Shown here: one piece after another, positions 14,716 to 22,836 of the stretch
Layout of the letters: the number at the start of each line of letters is the position of its first letter
Numbering within the stretch: the first letter of the stretch is position 1
Assembly: GCA_017398945.1 (NCBI GenBank)
Contig: JAFQES010000016.1
Span: 1 to 39,829, forward strand
Direction: 5' to 3'
Length of the DNA: 39,829 nt
DNA from: Bacilli bacterium
Lineage (GTDB): Bacteria; Bacillota_I; Bacilli_A; RF39; UBA660
Translations under genes and position numbers: made by a program
The notes under the pieces: generated by a model
The model's database searches: none
What the model was told of the DNA's origin: nothing
The model's input: only the letters and a program-made list of their open reading frames with translations

Positions 14716-15872
14716 ACGAAGGATTAATTTGGGTAAAAGCAAAATGTGATAATTATTATAACTTTATTTTAAAAATTAGTGCTATTAGTATTACAATTTT
14801 AGAAATTAAATATAAAGATAATTTTATCTGTTTAAAAATAAATAAAAATGATATTTCTAAATTAAAAAAATATTTGCCTAGTTATTCATTTAAAATAGAT
14901 CGTTATTTAGGCATAGATAAATTATTTATCTTATTAAAAAAATATTTATTTTTTATTGTTGCAATAGTAATAGGGACTATATTCTTATATTTTGCAACTA
15001 ATGTTATAGTTAGTGTTGAAGTAATTCATTCCGATGCTGAAATTAGAAAATTAGTTACTAATGCCTTAGAAGATGAAGGAATAAAAAGATTAACTTTGAA
15101 GAAAGATTACAAGACAATTACAAAAATAAAAGAAAATATTTTAAATAGATATAAGCAAAATTTAGAGTGGATTGAAATAGAAACTCATGGAATGAAATAT
15201 ATAGTTAGAGTGGAGGAACGTATTATTACTATCCCTGAAGAAGAAAAAACATCATGTCATATCATTGCCAAAAAAAGTGGTGTTATTACTAAAGTGTTTA
15301 CGGAAAGAGGAGTAGCTAATGTTGCATCAGGAACATATGTCTCTGAAGGGGATATTTTAATAAATGGTAATATTCTCCTAAACGAAGAAATCAAAAACAC
15401 TGTTTGTGCTAGTGGAGAAGTAAAAGCTGAAGTTTGGTATACTGTTAAGGTAAGCTTACCCCTTAATTATGAAAAGTCTAATTTAACAGGTAAGAAATGT
15501 TATAATTTTTCTTATAAATTAAATGGTCAAAAACAAAAAATATTTCGTAGTAGATTAACAAATTATGCGAATGAAAGTAAGAAACTATTTAGTTTTTTAG
15601 GTGTTGAATTTTATTTGGAAGAAGAAAAAGAATTAGATGTTAAATCTTTAAAATATTCTGAAAAAGAAGCTTTAGAAAAAGGTATAGAATTAGCTATAGA
15701 AAAAATGAATATAAAAAGAAAAGATTATGATCGAATTTTGACGCAAAAAGTTTTGAAAAATACCCTAAATGATAGTACAATGGATTTAGAGATATTTTTT
15801 GCCATTGAAGAAGATATTGGCAAAACAGTTGAATTTGAACCAGAAATAATTGAAGAAGGAATTGGGGAATAA
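14712..15872 (+). CDS. yqfD: Sporulation protein YqfD
   Basis: 386 residues, the normal YqfD length. The N-terminal domain (about 1-70) is cytoplasmic, a membrane segment lies at about 77-100 (KKYLFFIVAIVIGTIFLYF), and an extracytoplasmic beta-rich region follows with the family segments LEWIEIETHGMKYIVRVEER and KSGVITKVFTERGVANV. In Bacillus YqfD is needed for normal spore morphogenesis. The ATG overlaps the yqfC stop. In Bacillus phoH comes next; here a VanZ-like gene follows. Confidence 0.9.
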   Translation: MNEGLIWVKAKCDNYYNFILKISAISITILEIKYKDNFICLKINKNDISKLKKYLPSYSFKIDRYLGIDKLFILLKKYLFFIVAIVIGTIFLYFATNVIVSVEVIHSDAEIRKLVTNALEDEGIKRLTLKKDYKTITKIKENILNRYKQNLEWIEIETHGMKYIVRVEERIITIPEEEKTSCHIIAKKSGVITKVFTERGVANVASGTYVSEGDILINGNILLNEEIKNTVCASGEVKAEVWYTVKVSLPLNYEKSNLTGKKCYNFSYKLNGQKQKIFRSRLTNYANESKKLFSFLGVEFYLEEEKELDVKSLKYSEKEALEKGIELAIEKMNIKRKDYDRILTQKVLKNTLNDSTMDLEIFFAIEEDIGKTVEFEPEIIEEGIGE

Positions 15873-15874
15873 AT

Positions 15875-16495
15875 ATGATATGGAATGTAGCAAATAAAAC
15901 AATTAATAGTATATGGCCAATGTTAGTAATATTTTTAGTAGTAATAATTACAACAAGAATAACTTATATAATGACCCATAAAGAAAAGTTTTGCTTTTAT
16001 AAAGAGTTTTGGACATTATTTTTTATTTGTTACATCTTATTACTTTTCCAATTAGTAACAAGTACTGATATAAGTAATAATGGTGGGATTAATTATATTC
16101 CTTTTACGGAAATATTCCGTTATGAAATAGGAAGCAAACTATTTATGTTAAACGTCATCGGCAATATTGCTATGTTTATTCCATTTGGTTACTTTATATC
16201 ACATTATTTAAATGCCAAAAAAATATCTTCCATATTCATTGTTACTTTAATAGCTAGCGCATGTATCGAAATTGTTCAACTAAACATTGGTAGAAGTTTT
16301 GATATTGATGATATTATTTTAAATTGTATTGGTAGCATAGTTGGATTTTTAATATATATTGCCCTTGGTGCCATAAAAAGACATTTACCTAAATTTTTGC
16401 AAAGTGACTTCTTTTATAATATAATATGCTTATTAATTTTAATTGCAGTTGTATTATATTTTAAAGGATACATTAATTTAGGGGCGTTAATATGA
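15875..16495 (+). CDS. VanZ-family membrane protein
   Basis: 206 residues with about five membrane segments. The VanZ-like signature is clear: NVIGNIAMFIPFGYF, ACIEIVQL and GRSFDIDDIILNCIGSIVGF. VanZ confers low-level teicoplanin resistance in enterococci, but most homologues are uncharacterised. It starts 2 bases after yqfD and overlaps ybeY by 4 bases, so it belongs to this operon. It sits where phoH and yqfF occur in Bacillus; replacement is inferred from order only. Confidence 0.88.
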   Translation: MIWNVANKTINSIWPMLVIFLVVIITTRITYIMTHKEKFCFYKEFWTLFFICYILLLFQLVTSTDISNNGGINYIPFTEIFRYEIGSKLFMLNVIGNIAMFIPFGYFISHYLNAKKISSIFIVTLIASACIEIVQLNIGRSFDIDDIILNCIGSIVGFLIYIALGAIKRHLPKFLQSDFFYNIICLLILIAVVLYFKGYINLGALI

Positions 16496-16932
16496 TAAAT
16501 TATGAAATAAACAATTTAGTAAATTATGAAAATTATGATTATTTAGATAGCGTAATAAAAGCTACTTTAAAACTTGAAAAAGTTGAAAATGCCATTTTTT
16601 CTATTATTTTTGTCGATGAGAATGAAATTCAAAAGATAAACAAAGAATATCGCGGAATTGATAAAATTACGGATGTTATATCATTTGCATTTGAAGATAA
16701 TGCGAATGTAGTGTATAATGATATACGGATTTTAGGAGATATCTATGTTTGTATCCCTAGAATGATTGATCAAGCAAAAGAATATGGTCATAGTGAAAAA
16801 AGGGAATTATCTTTTTTAATTGTACACGGCTTACTTCATTTACTTGGTTATGATCATCAGACAAAAGAAGATGAAGAAATAATGTTTAATAAACAGGAGT
16901 TGGTTTTAGATGGTGAAAATATCACGCGATGA
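16492..16932 (+). CDS. ybeY: Endoribonuclease YbeY (rRNA maturation factor)
   Basis: 146 residues, a metal-dependent RNase involved in 16S rRNA 3'-end maturation and ribosome quality control. The zinc signature HGLLHLLGYDH is intact, preceded by TDVISFAFE and LGDIYVCIP. The ATG overlaps the vanZ-like stop (ATGA) and the 3' end overlaps dgkA by 23 bases. Confidence 0.96.
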   Translation: MINYEINNLVNYENYDYLDSVIKATLKLEKVENAIFSIIFVDENEIQKINKEYRGIDKITDVISFAFEDNANVVYNDIRILGDIYVCIPRMIDQAKEYGHSEKRELSFLIVHGLLHLLGYDHQTKEDEEIMFNKQELVLDGENITR

Positions 16933-17314
16933 ATTAAAGAAAAAAGGTTTTAAACGATTTTTAAATAGTTTTAAGAACTCTTTTGATGGTTTAGTGCATG
17001 CATACAAAAATGAACAAAGCTTATGGATTCATGGAGTATGTTCAATTTTTTGTATTATCTTAGGATTAGCATTTCAATTAAGATTTTCAGAATGGGCAAT
17101 TGTTTTAATTGGTTTAGGTGTAACTTTAGGGATGGAACTTGTAAATACCGCTATTGAAGCAGTAGTAGATTTAGTTACTTTAGAAATTCATCCTTTAGCT
17201 AAAGTTGCTAAAGACTGTGGAAGTGCAGCTGAATTCGTTTGTGCAATGATAGCTGTAGTTGCTATTTCGATTGTTTTTGCTCCTTACATTTATAACTTAA
17301 TCTGTTCTTTATAG
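16910..17314 (+). CDS. dgkA: Undecaprenol/diacylglycerol kinase (DgkA family)
   Basis: 134 residues with three membrane helices. Gram-positive members phosphorylate undecaprenol, feeding lipid-carrier recycling. The active-site segment GMELVNTAIEAVVDLV and ILGLAFQL, plus the late HPLAKVAKDCGSAAEFV, are conserved. The basic start FKRFLNSFKNSFDGLVHAY is typical. ATG 16910 lies inside ybeY, with AGGAG about 14-18 bases before it; spacing is long, so GTG 16913 is an alternative. Its stop TAG is part of the era ribosome site. Confidence 0.94.
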   Translation: MVKISRDELKKKGFKRFLNSFKNSFDGLVHAYKNEQSLWIHGVCSIFCIILGLAFQLRFSEWAIVLIGLGVTLGMELVNTAIEAVVDLVTLEIHPLAKVAKDCGSAAEFVCAMIAVVAISIVFAPYIYNLICSL

Positions 17315-17323
17315 GTGATAATA

Positions 17324-18208
17324 ATGAAGAGTGGGTTTGTAAGTTTAATTGGGCGTCCTAATGTTGGTAAAAGTACTTTAATTAATTCTTTAGTAAATTA
17401 TAAAGTAGCAATTACTTCGGATAAAGCTCAAACAACAAGAAATGTAATTCAAGGTATATATAATGAAGAAGGATATCAAATTGTATTTGTCGATACTCCT
17501 GGTATTCATAAACCATCTAATAAATTAGGAAGAGCTTTAAATAAGCATGCATATGCTTTTATGAAAGATGTTGATGTTGTTTTATTTGTTATCGATGTTA
17601 AAGAGGGTATCGGTAAAGGCGATCGATTTATTATGGAAAATCTAGCTAAGACCAATGCTCCAGTTATTTTAGTAATTAATAAAATAGATAAAGTTAATGA
17701 TGAAGCTTTAATGTATTCGATTAATGAATACAAAGATGAATTTCCGTTTGCTGATATAGTACCTGTATCAGGACTTAAAAACGATAATACTGATAGACTA
17801 ATTGAAGTAATCAAAAAATATATCAAAGATGGGGTTAAATACTTTGATGATGATCTAGTAACAAGTAGTTCAATGCGCTTTATGGTTGGCGAAATAGTTA
17901 GAGAAAAACTATTAAATGTTACAATTGAAGAAGTACCACATAGTATTACTTGTTATTGTACTTCTTATGAAGAAAAAAAAGATATTATTAATATGAATGT
18001 TGATATTATCGTTGATCGTGATTCCATTAAAAAAATTGTGATCGGCAAAAATGGTGCTCGTTTAAAAGATGTCGGCACCAAAGCCCGTAAAGAATTAGAA
18101 GAGATGACGGGTAAAAAAGTATATTTAGAACTATTTGTTAAAACAATTAAAAATTGGAAAGATAAAGAAAGATATTTAAATGAATTAGGTTTTTTAGATT
18201 TTGAATAG
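17324..18208 (+). CDS. era: GTPase Era
   Basis: 294 residues. Era binds the 3' end of 16S rRNA and supports 30S assembly. GTPase motifs in order are GRPNVGKST (10-18), the switch TTRN, DTPGIH, NKID and the SGL G5. The C-terminal KH domain carries VIGKNGARLKDVG and ends KKVYLELFVK. The frame extends to GTG 17315, but TAGGTGAT is the ribosome site and ATG 17324 the start. Position after ybeY-dgkA and before yqzL-recO matches Bacillus, except that cdd is missing. Confidence 0.97.
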   Translation: MKSGFVSLIGRPNVGKSTLINSLVNYKVAITSDKAQTTRNVIQGIYNEEGYQIVFVDTPGIHKPSNKLGRALNKHAYAFMKDVDVVLFVIDVKEGIGKGDRFIMENLAKTNAPVILVINKIDKVNDEALMYSINEYKDEFPFADIVPVSGLKNDNTDRLIEVIKKYIKDGVKYFDDDLVTSSSMRFMVGEIVREKLLNVTIEEVPHSITCYCTSYEEKKDIINMNVDIIVDRDSIKKIVIGKNGARLKDVGTKARKELEEMTGKKVYLELFVKTIKNWKDKERYLNELGFLDFE

Positions 18209-18232
18209 AATTTTGTATAAAAATTCTTTTCT
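18207..18232 (+). terminator. Probable terminator after era
   Basis: 8-bp stem AGAATTTT/AAAATTCT (18207-18214 with 18220-18227), GTATA loop, TTTC-interrupted T run. The stop codon overlaps the left arm. Confidence 0.6.
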
Positions 18233-18265
18233 TATATCATAATTATTTTAGAAAGAAGGATAATT

Positions 18266-18352
18266 ATGGATAGAAAAGAAGCTTGGGAAATGTTTAAAAA
18301 AACTGGAAAGATAGAATATTATTTATTATTTAAAAAACAAGAAAAGAAGTGA
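18266..18352 (+). CDS. yqzL: YqzL-like small protein
   Basis: A 28-residue frame, MDRKEAWEMFKKTGKIEYY followed by a short basic tail. The W..F..TG.I..YLL core matches the YqzL family, a tiny protein of unknown function encoded between era and recO in Bacillus; position and sequence agree here. AAGAAGGA lies 6 bases before the ATG. The stop TGA (18350-18352) overlaps the GTG candidate start of recO. Confidence 0.72.
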   Translation: MDRKEAWEMFKKTGKIEYYLLFKKQEKK

Positions 18353-18357
18353 TTTTC

Positions 18358-19086
18358 TTGCTAGAAGAAGTAGAAGGTATAATCTTAAAAGAAACTCCTT
18401 ATAAAGAAAAATCTAAAATAATTCAATTATTTACGAAAGAACATGGTTTAATAAGTGTTATTTGTAAAGGAGTTAAAAGCCCTAAAAGTTCTCTTAGGGC
18501 TCTTACTATACGCTATACGTATGGTGTTTTTCAAATTAGTTATAAAAAAGATAAACTATCTACTTTAATTAATGCAGACTTAATTAATGCTTTAGAAAAC
18601 ATTAAAAGTGATATTATTAATATAAGTTATTTAGGTTATCTTGCTGAGTTGACTTTGCAAGTTTTAAAACAAAGTAATTCAAGTGATATATATGATATGT
18701 TTATAGGTACCATCTTAAAAATGAATGAAGAGCATGATCCTTTAATTCTAACTAATATAATAGAATTAAAATACTTACCATATTTAGGAGTAGGAATAAG
18801 TTTAGACGAATGTGTTTTATGCGGGTGTAAAAAAGATATTATTACGATAGATGCCGATGCTGGTGGACTTATTTGTAAATCTTGTTTTACTAATGAAATA
18901 CTAGTAGATTTAAAAACGATTAAATTACTTAGAATGTATTATTATATTGATATAAAAAGCATATCATCTATTAAGATAAGTGAAGAATTAAAAAAACAGA
19001 TAAACTTTTTTGTTGAAAGATATTATGATAGATATACAGGCCTATATTTAAAAAGCAAAGAGTTTTTAAAAAAGATGATTAATTAG
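18358..19086 (+). CDS. recO: DNA repair protein RecO
   Basis: About 242 residues. RecO works with RecR to load RecA on SSB-coated DNA. The N-terminal OB fold has VEGIILKETPYKEKSKI and the C-terminal domain carries a CVLC...CKSC zinc site. The start is ambiguous: GTG 18349 overlaps the yqzL stop, while TTG 18358 gives the usual short lead into VEGI and stands 4 bases after AAGTGAT. TTG is slightly preferred. Confidence 0.92.
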   Translation: MLEEVEGIILKETPYKEKSKIIQLFTKEHGLISVICKGVKSPKSSLRALTIRYTYGVFQISYKKDKLSTLINADLINALENIKSDIINISYLGYLAELTLQVLKQSNSSDIYDMFIGTILKMNEEHDPLILTNIIELKYLPYLGVGISLDECVLCGCKKDIITIDADAGGLICKSCFTNEILVDLKTIKLLRMYYYIDIKSISSIKISEELKKQINFFVERYYDRYTGLYLKSKEFLKKMIN

Positions 19087-19133
19087 TAGATGTTTAATTA
19101 AAATTTTTGTATAATTAGATAGAGGTGTTATAA

Positions 19134-20510
19134 ATGAAATTAACAATGGAAGAATTAGTAAACTACTGTAAGCAATATGGATTTGTATTTCAAGGTAGTG
19201 AAATATATGGAGGACTTGCTAATTCTTGGGACTATGGTTCTTTAGGAGTAGAATTAAAAAATAATATTAAAAAAGCTTGGTGGCAAAAATTTATCCAAGA
19301 AAATCCTTATAACTATGGATTAGATAGTGCTATTATTATGAATCCAGAAGTATGGGTAGCAAGCGGACATGTAACCAGTTTTAATGATCCGTTAATTGAT
19401 TGTAAAAAATGTAAAAGTCGTTATCGTGCGGACAAACTAATAGAAGATCATTCTAAGGGAGAACTTACTTGTGATGGATGGACAAATGAGGAATTAGAAA
19501 ACTATATTCAGGAAAATAATATTGCTTGTCCAAAATGTGCTAATACTGAATTTACGCCAATTAGAAAATTTAATTTATTATATGAAACATATCAAGGAGT
19601 TACTGAAGATAGTAAAAATAAAGTGTATTTAAGAGGAGAAACAGCGCAAGGAATTTTTGTGAATTTCCTAAATGTTCAAAGAAGCATGCGCCTTAAAGTT
19701 CCTTTTGGAATTGGTCAAATAGGTAAAGCTTTCCGTAACGAAATAACTCCAGGAAATTTTATATTTAGAGTAAGAGAATTTGAACAAATGGAATTAGAAT
19801 TCTTCTGTAAACCAGGAACTGACTTAGAATGGTTTGGATACTACAAAAATTTCTGTATTGATTTTCTAAAAGAATTAGGAATCAGAAAAGAAAATTTAAG
19901 ATATCGTGATCACGCAAAAGAAGAATTATCTTTCTATAGTAAAGCTACAACTGATATTGAATACTTATATCCAATGGGATGGGGAGAACTTTGGGGTATA
20001 GCGGATCGTACTGATTATGACCTATCAAAACATATTGATCATTCTAAAGCCGATTTGAGATATTTAGATCCAGAAACTAATGAAAAATATATTCCTTATG
20101 TAATTGAACCATCATTAGGAGTTGATCGTTTATTCTTAGCTGTTTTAGCAGATGCTTATACTAAAGAAAAATTAAGCGAAACAGACGAAAGAATCGTATT
20201 AAAAGTAAAACCAAGTCTAGCGCCAATAAAAGCAACAATACTACCATTGATTAAAAAAATTCATGCAGATAAAGCTAATAGTGTTTATGCATTGTTGTGT
20301 AAAGAATTTAATACAAGTTATGATGAAACAGGAAGCATTGGAAAAAGATATCGTCGTAGCGATGCTGTGGGAACACCATTTTGTATTACTGTTGATGATG
20401 AAACAATTAATGATAATATAGTTACAATAAGACATAGAGATTCTATGGAACAAATAAAAATACCAATAGATGAAGTAGCTAATTACATAAAAGAAAGCAT
20501 CAAATTTTGA
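19134..20510 (+). CDS. glyS: Glycyl-tRNA synthetase, single-chain (eukaryotic/archaeal-type)
   Basis: 458 residues, a class II synthetase of the alpha2 type found in many low-GC Gram-positives, not the two-subunit GlyQ/GlyS enzyme. Landmarks are [20 protein letters not shown], zinc-ligand pairs CKKC and CPKC, motif 2 region [33 protein letters not shown], motif 3 [11 protein letters not shown], and the anticodon-binding domain with [19 protein letters not shown]. One oddity: the segment usually YLRPETAQGIF reads [11 protein letters not shown], Gly for Pro. TATAAT occurs at 19110-19115 without a clear -35. AGAGGTG lies 7 bases before the ATG. Confidence 0.96.
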   Translation: MKLTMEELVNYCKQYGFVFQGSEIYGGLANSWDYGSLGVELKNNIKKAWWQKFIQENPYNYGLDSAIIMNPEVWVASGHVTSFNDPLIDCKKCKSRYRADKLIEDHSKGELTCDGWTNEELENYIQENNIACPKCANTEFTPIRKFNLLYETYQGVTEDSKNKVYLRGETAQGIFVNFLNVQRSMRLKVPFGIGQIGKAFRNEITPGNFIFRVREFEQMELEFFCKPGTDLEWFGYYKNFCIDFLKELGIRKENLRYRDHAKEELSFYSKATTDIEYLYPMGWGELWGIADRTDYDLSKHIDHSKADLRYLDPETNEKYIPYVIEPSLGVDRLFLAVLADAYTKEKLSETDERIVLKVKPSLAPIKATILPLIKKIHADKANSVYALLCKEFNTSYDETGSIGKRYRRSDAVGTPFCITVDDETINDNIVTIRHRDSMEQIKIPIDEVANYIKESIKF

Positions 20511-20517
20511 TGCTTTT
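20494..20517 (+). terminator. Terminator overlapping the end of glyS
   Basis: Complementary arms AAAGCATCAAA/TTTGATGCTTT (20494-20504 with 20506-20516) include the last glyS codons and the TGA stop. The T run is short. Confidence 0.6.
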
Positions 20518-20576
20518 AATTTGCGCGAAAGGGTAAAATTATGATAATATATCATACATGAAAAAGAGGAATAAAC

Positions 20577-21806
20577 ATGACTAGCATAGAAAAACTTGAA
20601 AAAATGCTTATTAATAATAGTATTAACCAAAAATTAGAATTCAATAAATTATTAAAGATAATGAGAGTTATCAAAGAACCATATCCTTTTATATCATCAG
20701 TTAATTTTGATATCATGATTGATGTTTTAGGTGATCTAGGTTTTAGCGAAGAAGAAAAAACTGAAATAGTAGCCTATTATTATAGTAAAACTTTAAATTT
20801 CTACAACAGAGATAAAAGAAATGAATATATTTACAATCTTTCTTTTAAGCAAATCTTAAAAAATCATTTAGTAATAGGACCGTCCTACGAAGAACAGTGT
20901 AAAGCAGTAAATGTAATTAGAATGATAGTAGACGAAGAAGGAAATATATTACCTGCCAAGATGACAATTGACGAAGTAAAAATAATTGTTTTTAAAAATA
21001 TTTGTAGTATAAGTAGGGAATATGTTTTAAAAATATTAAAACTTAGTCAAAAAAAACATAAAGAGTGTCTAAAAAAAGACAGTATTAGAGAGTGCCGCAT
21101 AGAAGAATTGTATAAAAAATTATTTCCTAATGATGTACACGACCACTATTTTTCTGAACAAGAAATAAATGATATAAAAAATAGAATGTTAAAATTAGGA
21201 TATAGTGCAGAAGAAATAGAAAAAATAGTAGATAATATTATAGCGACTAATGGCATTATTGAAAAAAAGACAGAGCCTATTAAAAAAACAGAAGTTAAAG
21301 TCGATTATAAAGCCCTTAGAATGTATAATCACCAATTAAGACAATTCATTGATGAAGGTGATAAACCATATGATTACATGACAGAAGAACAAATTGAAGA
21401 AGTAGTGTATTTATTAAATCAATTAGGATATACTGAAGCAAGAAAAGACACTATTTTAAATAATATAAGAAAACTAAATGAAAGCATAAAACAAAAAGAA
21501 GCAGCAACTAAGTATAAACAACTGCAAACAGAAATATTTGGTGTAATAGATAAAAGAGAGGACAAACCATTTGCGGCCTTATCATTTGAAATATATGAAC
21601 AAGCATTAGAAAGTCAAACAAAATTAGAAGAATTAAATAATAAAATTAATATAGCATTAAACGAAATCCAAAATTCAATTACCACATTAACTAAATCTTC
21701 AGATGAATTTAAATTTTACATTGAATATATAATGGAAAATTTAAGTGAAATAGATCAATGTTTTTCTAATGCAAAAACATGGAATTTAATCAAGGAAAGA
21801 AAATAA
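20577..21806 (+). CDS. Hypothetical lineage-specific helical protein with repeated LG(F/Y)s-type motifs
   Basis: 409 residues, soluble, charged, mostly alpha-helical; not recognised. Three segments share a pattern of a hydrophobic helix, LG(F/Y), a small acidic turn and a second helix: near 50-68 (LGDLGFSEEEKTEIVAYYY), 204-221 (MLKLGYSAEEIEKIVDNI) and 278-297 (LLNQLGYTEARKDTILNNI). The C-terminal 100 residues look like coiled coil. It has its own region: an extended -10 TGATAATAT at 20542-20550 upstream and a terminator downstream. A frameshifted short relative follows. AAGAGGA lies 6-12 bases before the ATG. Function is unknown; the repeats may form an array of helical hairpins for protein binding. 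Confidence 0.6.
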   Translation: MTSIEKLEKMLINNSINQKLEFNKLLKIMRVIKEPYPFISSVNFDIMIDVLGDLGFSEEEKTEIVAYYYSKTLNFYNRDKRNEYIYNLSFKQILKNHLVIGPSYEEQCKAVNVIRMIVDEEGNILPAKMTIDEVKIIVFKNICSISREYVLKILKLSQKKHKECLKKDSIRECRIEELYKKLFPNDVHDHYFSEQEINDIKNRMLKLGYSAEEIEKIVDNIIATNGIIEKKTEPIKKTEVKVDYKALRMYNHQLRQFIDEGDKPYDYMTEEQIEEVVYLLNQLGYTEARKDTILNNIRKLNESIKQKEAATKYKQLQTEIFGVIDKREDKPFAALSFEIYEQALESQTKLEELNNKINIALNEIQNSITTLTKSSDEFKFYIEYIMENLSEIDQCFSNAKTWNLIKERK

Positions 21807-21811
21807 AGAGT

Positions 21812-21832
21812 AAAGCCTACTAGGCTTTTTTA
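21812..21832 (+). terminator. Intrinsic terminator after the helical protein gene
   Basis: Stem AAAGCCT/AGGCTTT (21812-21818 with 21822-21828) with a tiny ACT loop and T run. Confidence 0.75.
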
Positions 21833-21862
21833 TTTACAAAAATATCAAAAGGGGTGTTTTAG

Positions 21863-22127
21863 GTGAATGCTGTCGAAAAATTCAAAAATATTATTAATGA
21901 TGAGGAATTCGTTGTTTATTTAAGTAGAGAATTTAGATTCACTGATGTCATGGCTAAAAGTATAACAAAGATACTTGAATCAAAAAAAGACTTCATATTT
22001 TCCAGATGTTTTTAGGAGTCCAATAACTCTTCTTATTAATGCAAATCTTAGTGAAGAAGAAAAAACTGAAGATGTAAAAACTGAACTATTAAGAGATGTC
22101 CTAGAAAAAAATCCGTCATTAAGATGA
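21863..22127 (+). pseudogene. Frameshifted short relative of the preceding helical protein
   Basis: GTG 21863, preceded by AAAAGGGGTG, opens a frame starting VNAVEKFKNIINDEEF that stops at 22013-22015. Moving +1 at the A7 run near 21985 restores an open frame reading TSYFPDVFRSPITLLINANL, then SEEEKTEDVKTELL, to TGA 22125-22127. The composite of about 88 residues resembles the start of the 409-residue neighbour: .EK(L/F) near the N-terminus and an identical SEEEKTE. The break in a homopolymer means either a real indel (decayed duplicate) or a base-count error in assembly. Confidence 0.55.
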
Positions 22128-22134
22128 ATCAATT

Positions 22135-22163
22135 AAATTGTAGATTAAACTACAATTTTTTTC
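22135..22163 (+). terminator. Intrinsic terminator before the YgjP-like gene
   Basis: 9-bp stem AAATTGTAG/CTACAATTT (22135-22143 with 22150-22158), 6-base loop, T run. Confidence 0.8.
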
Positions 22164-22170
22164 TTTATTA

Positions 22171-22179
22171 TGATAAAAT
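22171..22179 (+). promoter_or_regulatory. Extended -10 element of the YgjP-like gene
   Basis: TG-A-TAAAAT (hexamer 22174-22179), 17 bases before the ATG. No good -35 is visible, consistent with an extended -10 promoter. It implies translation cannot start at the more upstream in-frame ATG 22124. Confidence 0.45.
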
Positions 22180-22195
22180 GAAAACGGTGAAAACA

Positions 22196-22834
22196 ATGAA
22201 ATGTGAACTTTTAGGTAATGAAGTAGAGGTAGTTGTAGTTAGAAAGAAAAATAAAAATGCATATTTTCGGATTAAAGAAGATTTAAAATTATATATAACA
22301 TGTCCAATATTTGTAAAAGAAAAAGAAATATTAAAAATGATTGAAACAAATAAGCCGAGTTTAGAAAAAATGTATTTAAAGCAAAAAGAAAAAACAAATC
22401 CAACTGATTATTTTAAATATCTAGGCGAAAAATATCTATTAGTATTTGAAGAAAACAAAGAAGGTGTTATCATTAACAAAGAAGAAAAAACTATTTATGC
22501 CAAGGACGAAGCGATGTTAGAAAAGTTTGTTAAAGAAGAATGTTTTAATATCTTTAATGAAGAAATTGCTAGCTGTCGTCAATGTTTTAGAAAACTACCT
22601 GAGTTTACTTTAAAGGTTCGCAAAATGAAAACAAGATGGGGAGTTTGCAACAGAAGAGCTAATACCATAACTTTAAATAGTTTATTGTTGGAAAAAGACG
22701 TTGATCTAATTGATTATGTTATCATTCATGAAATGTGTCATTTTTTTGAAGGGAATCACGGAAAAAAATTCTGGGATTTAGTTTCTCAAGCTTATCCAAA
22801 ATATAAAGAAGCCAGAAAAAAATTAAAGGAGTAA
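22196..22834 (+). CDS. YgjP-family (M48-like) metallopeptidase
   Basis: About 212 residues from ATG 22196, preceded by CGGTGA. The zincin motif HEMCH followed by FFEGNHGKKFW is the YgjP/DUF45 signature (HE..H....NH...FW). The preceding MKTRWGVCN and NTITLNSLLL segments are also conserved. The family is SprT/WSS1-like; E. coli YgjP is poorly characterised. The in-frame extension to 22124 runs through a terminator and promoter and is rejected. It is followed 2 bases later by the methyltransferase gene. Confidence 0.88.
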   Translation: MKCELLGNEVEVVVVRKKNKNAYFRIKEDLKLYITCPIFVKEKEILKMIETNKPSLEKMYLKQKEKTNPTDYFKYLGEKYLLVFEENKEGVIINKEEKTIYAKDEAMLEKFVKEECFNIFNEEIASCRQCFRKLPEFTLKVRKMKTRWGVCNRRANTITLNSLLLEKDVDLIDYVIIHEMCHFFEGNHGKKFWDLVSQAYPKYKEARKKLKE

Positions 22835-22836
22835 TA

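Noticed and set aside
20241-20630. 129-codon minus-strand frame across the end of glyS
   Set aside because: Antisense to conserved GlyRS sequence and the start of the next gene; composition is atypical and no family is seen.
21975-22020. Programmed -1 frameshift at the A7 run
   Set aside because: The -1 phase closes shortly after the run; the missing half lies in the +1 phase and there is no supporting downstream structure, so decay or sequence error is simpler.
22124-22195. N-terminal extension of the YgjP-like gene
   Set aside because: The extension runs through a clear terminator (22135-22163) and a -10 element; ATG 22196 fits the ribosome site and family length.
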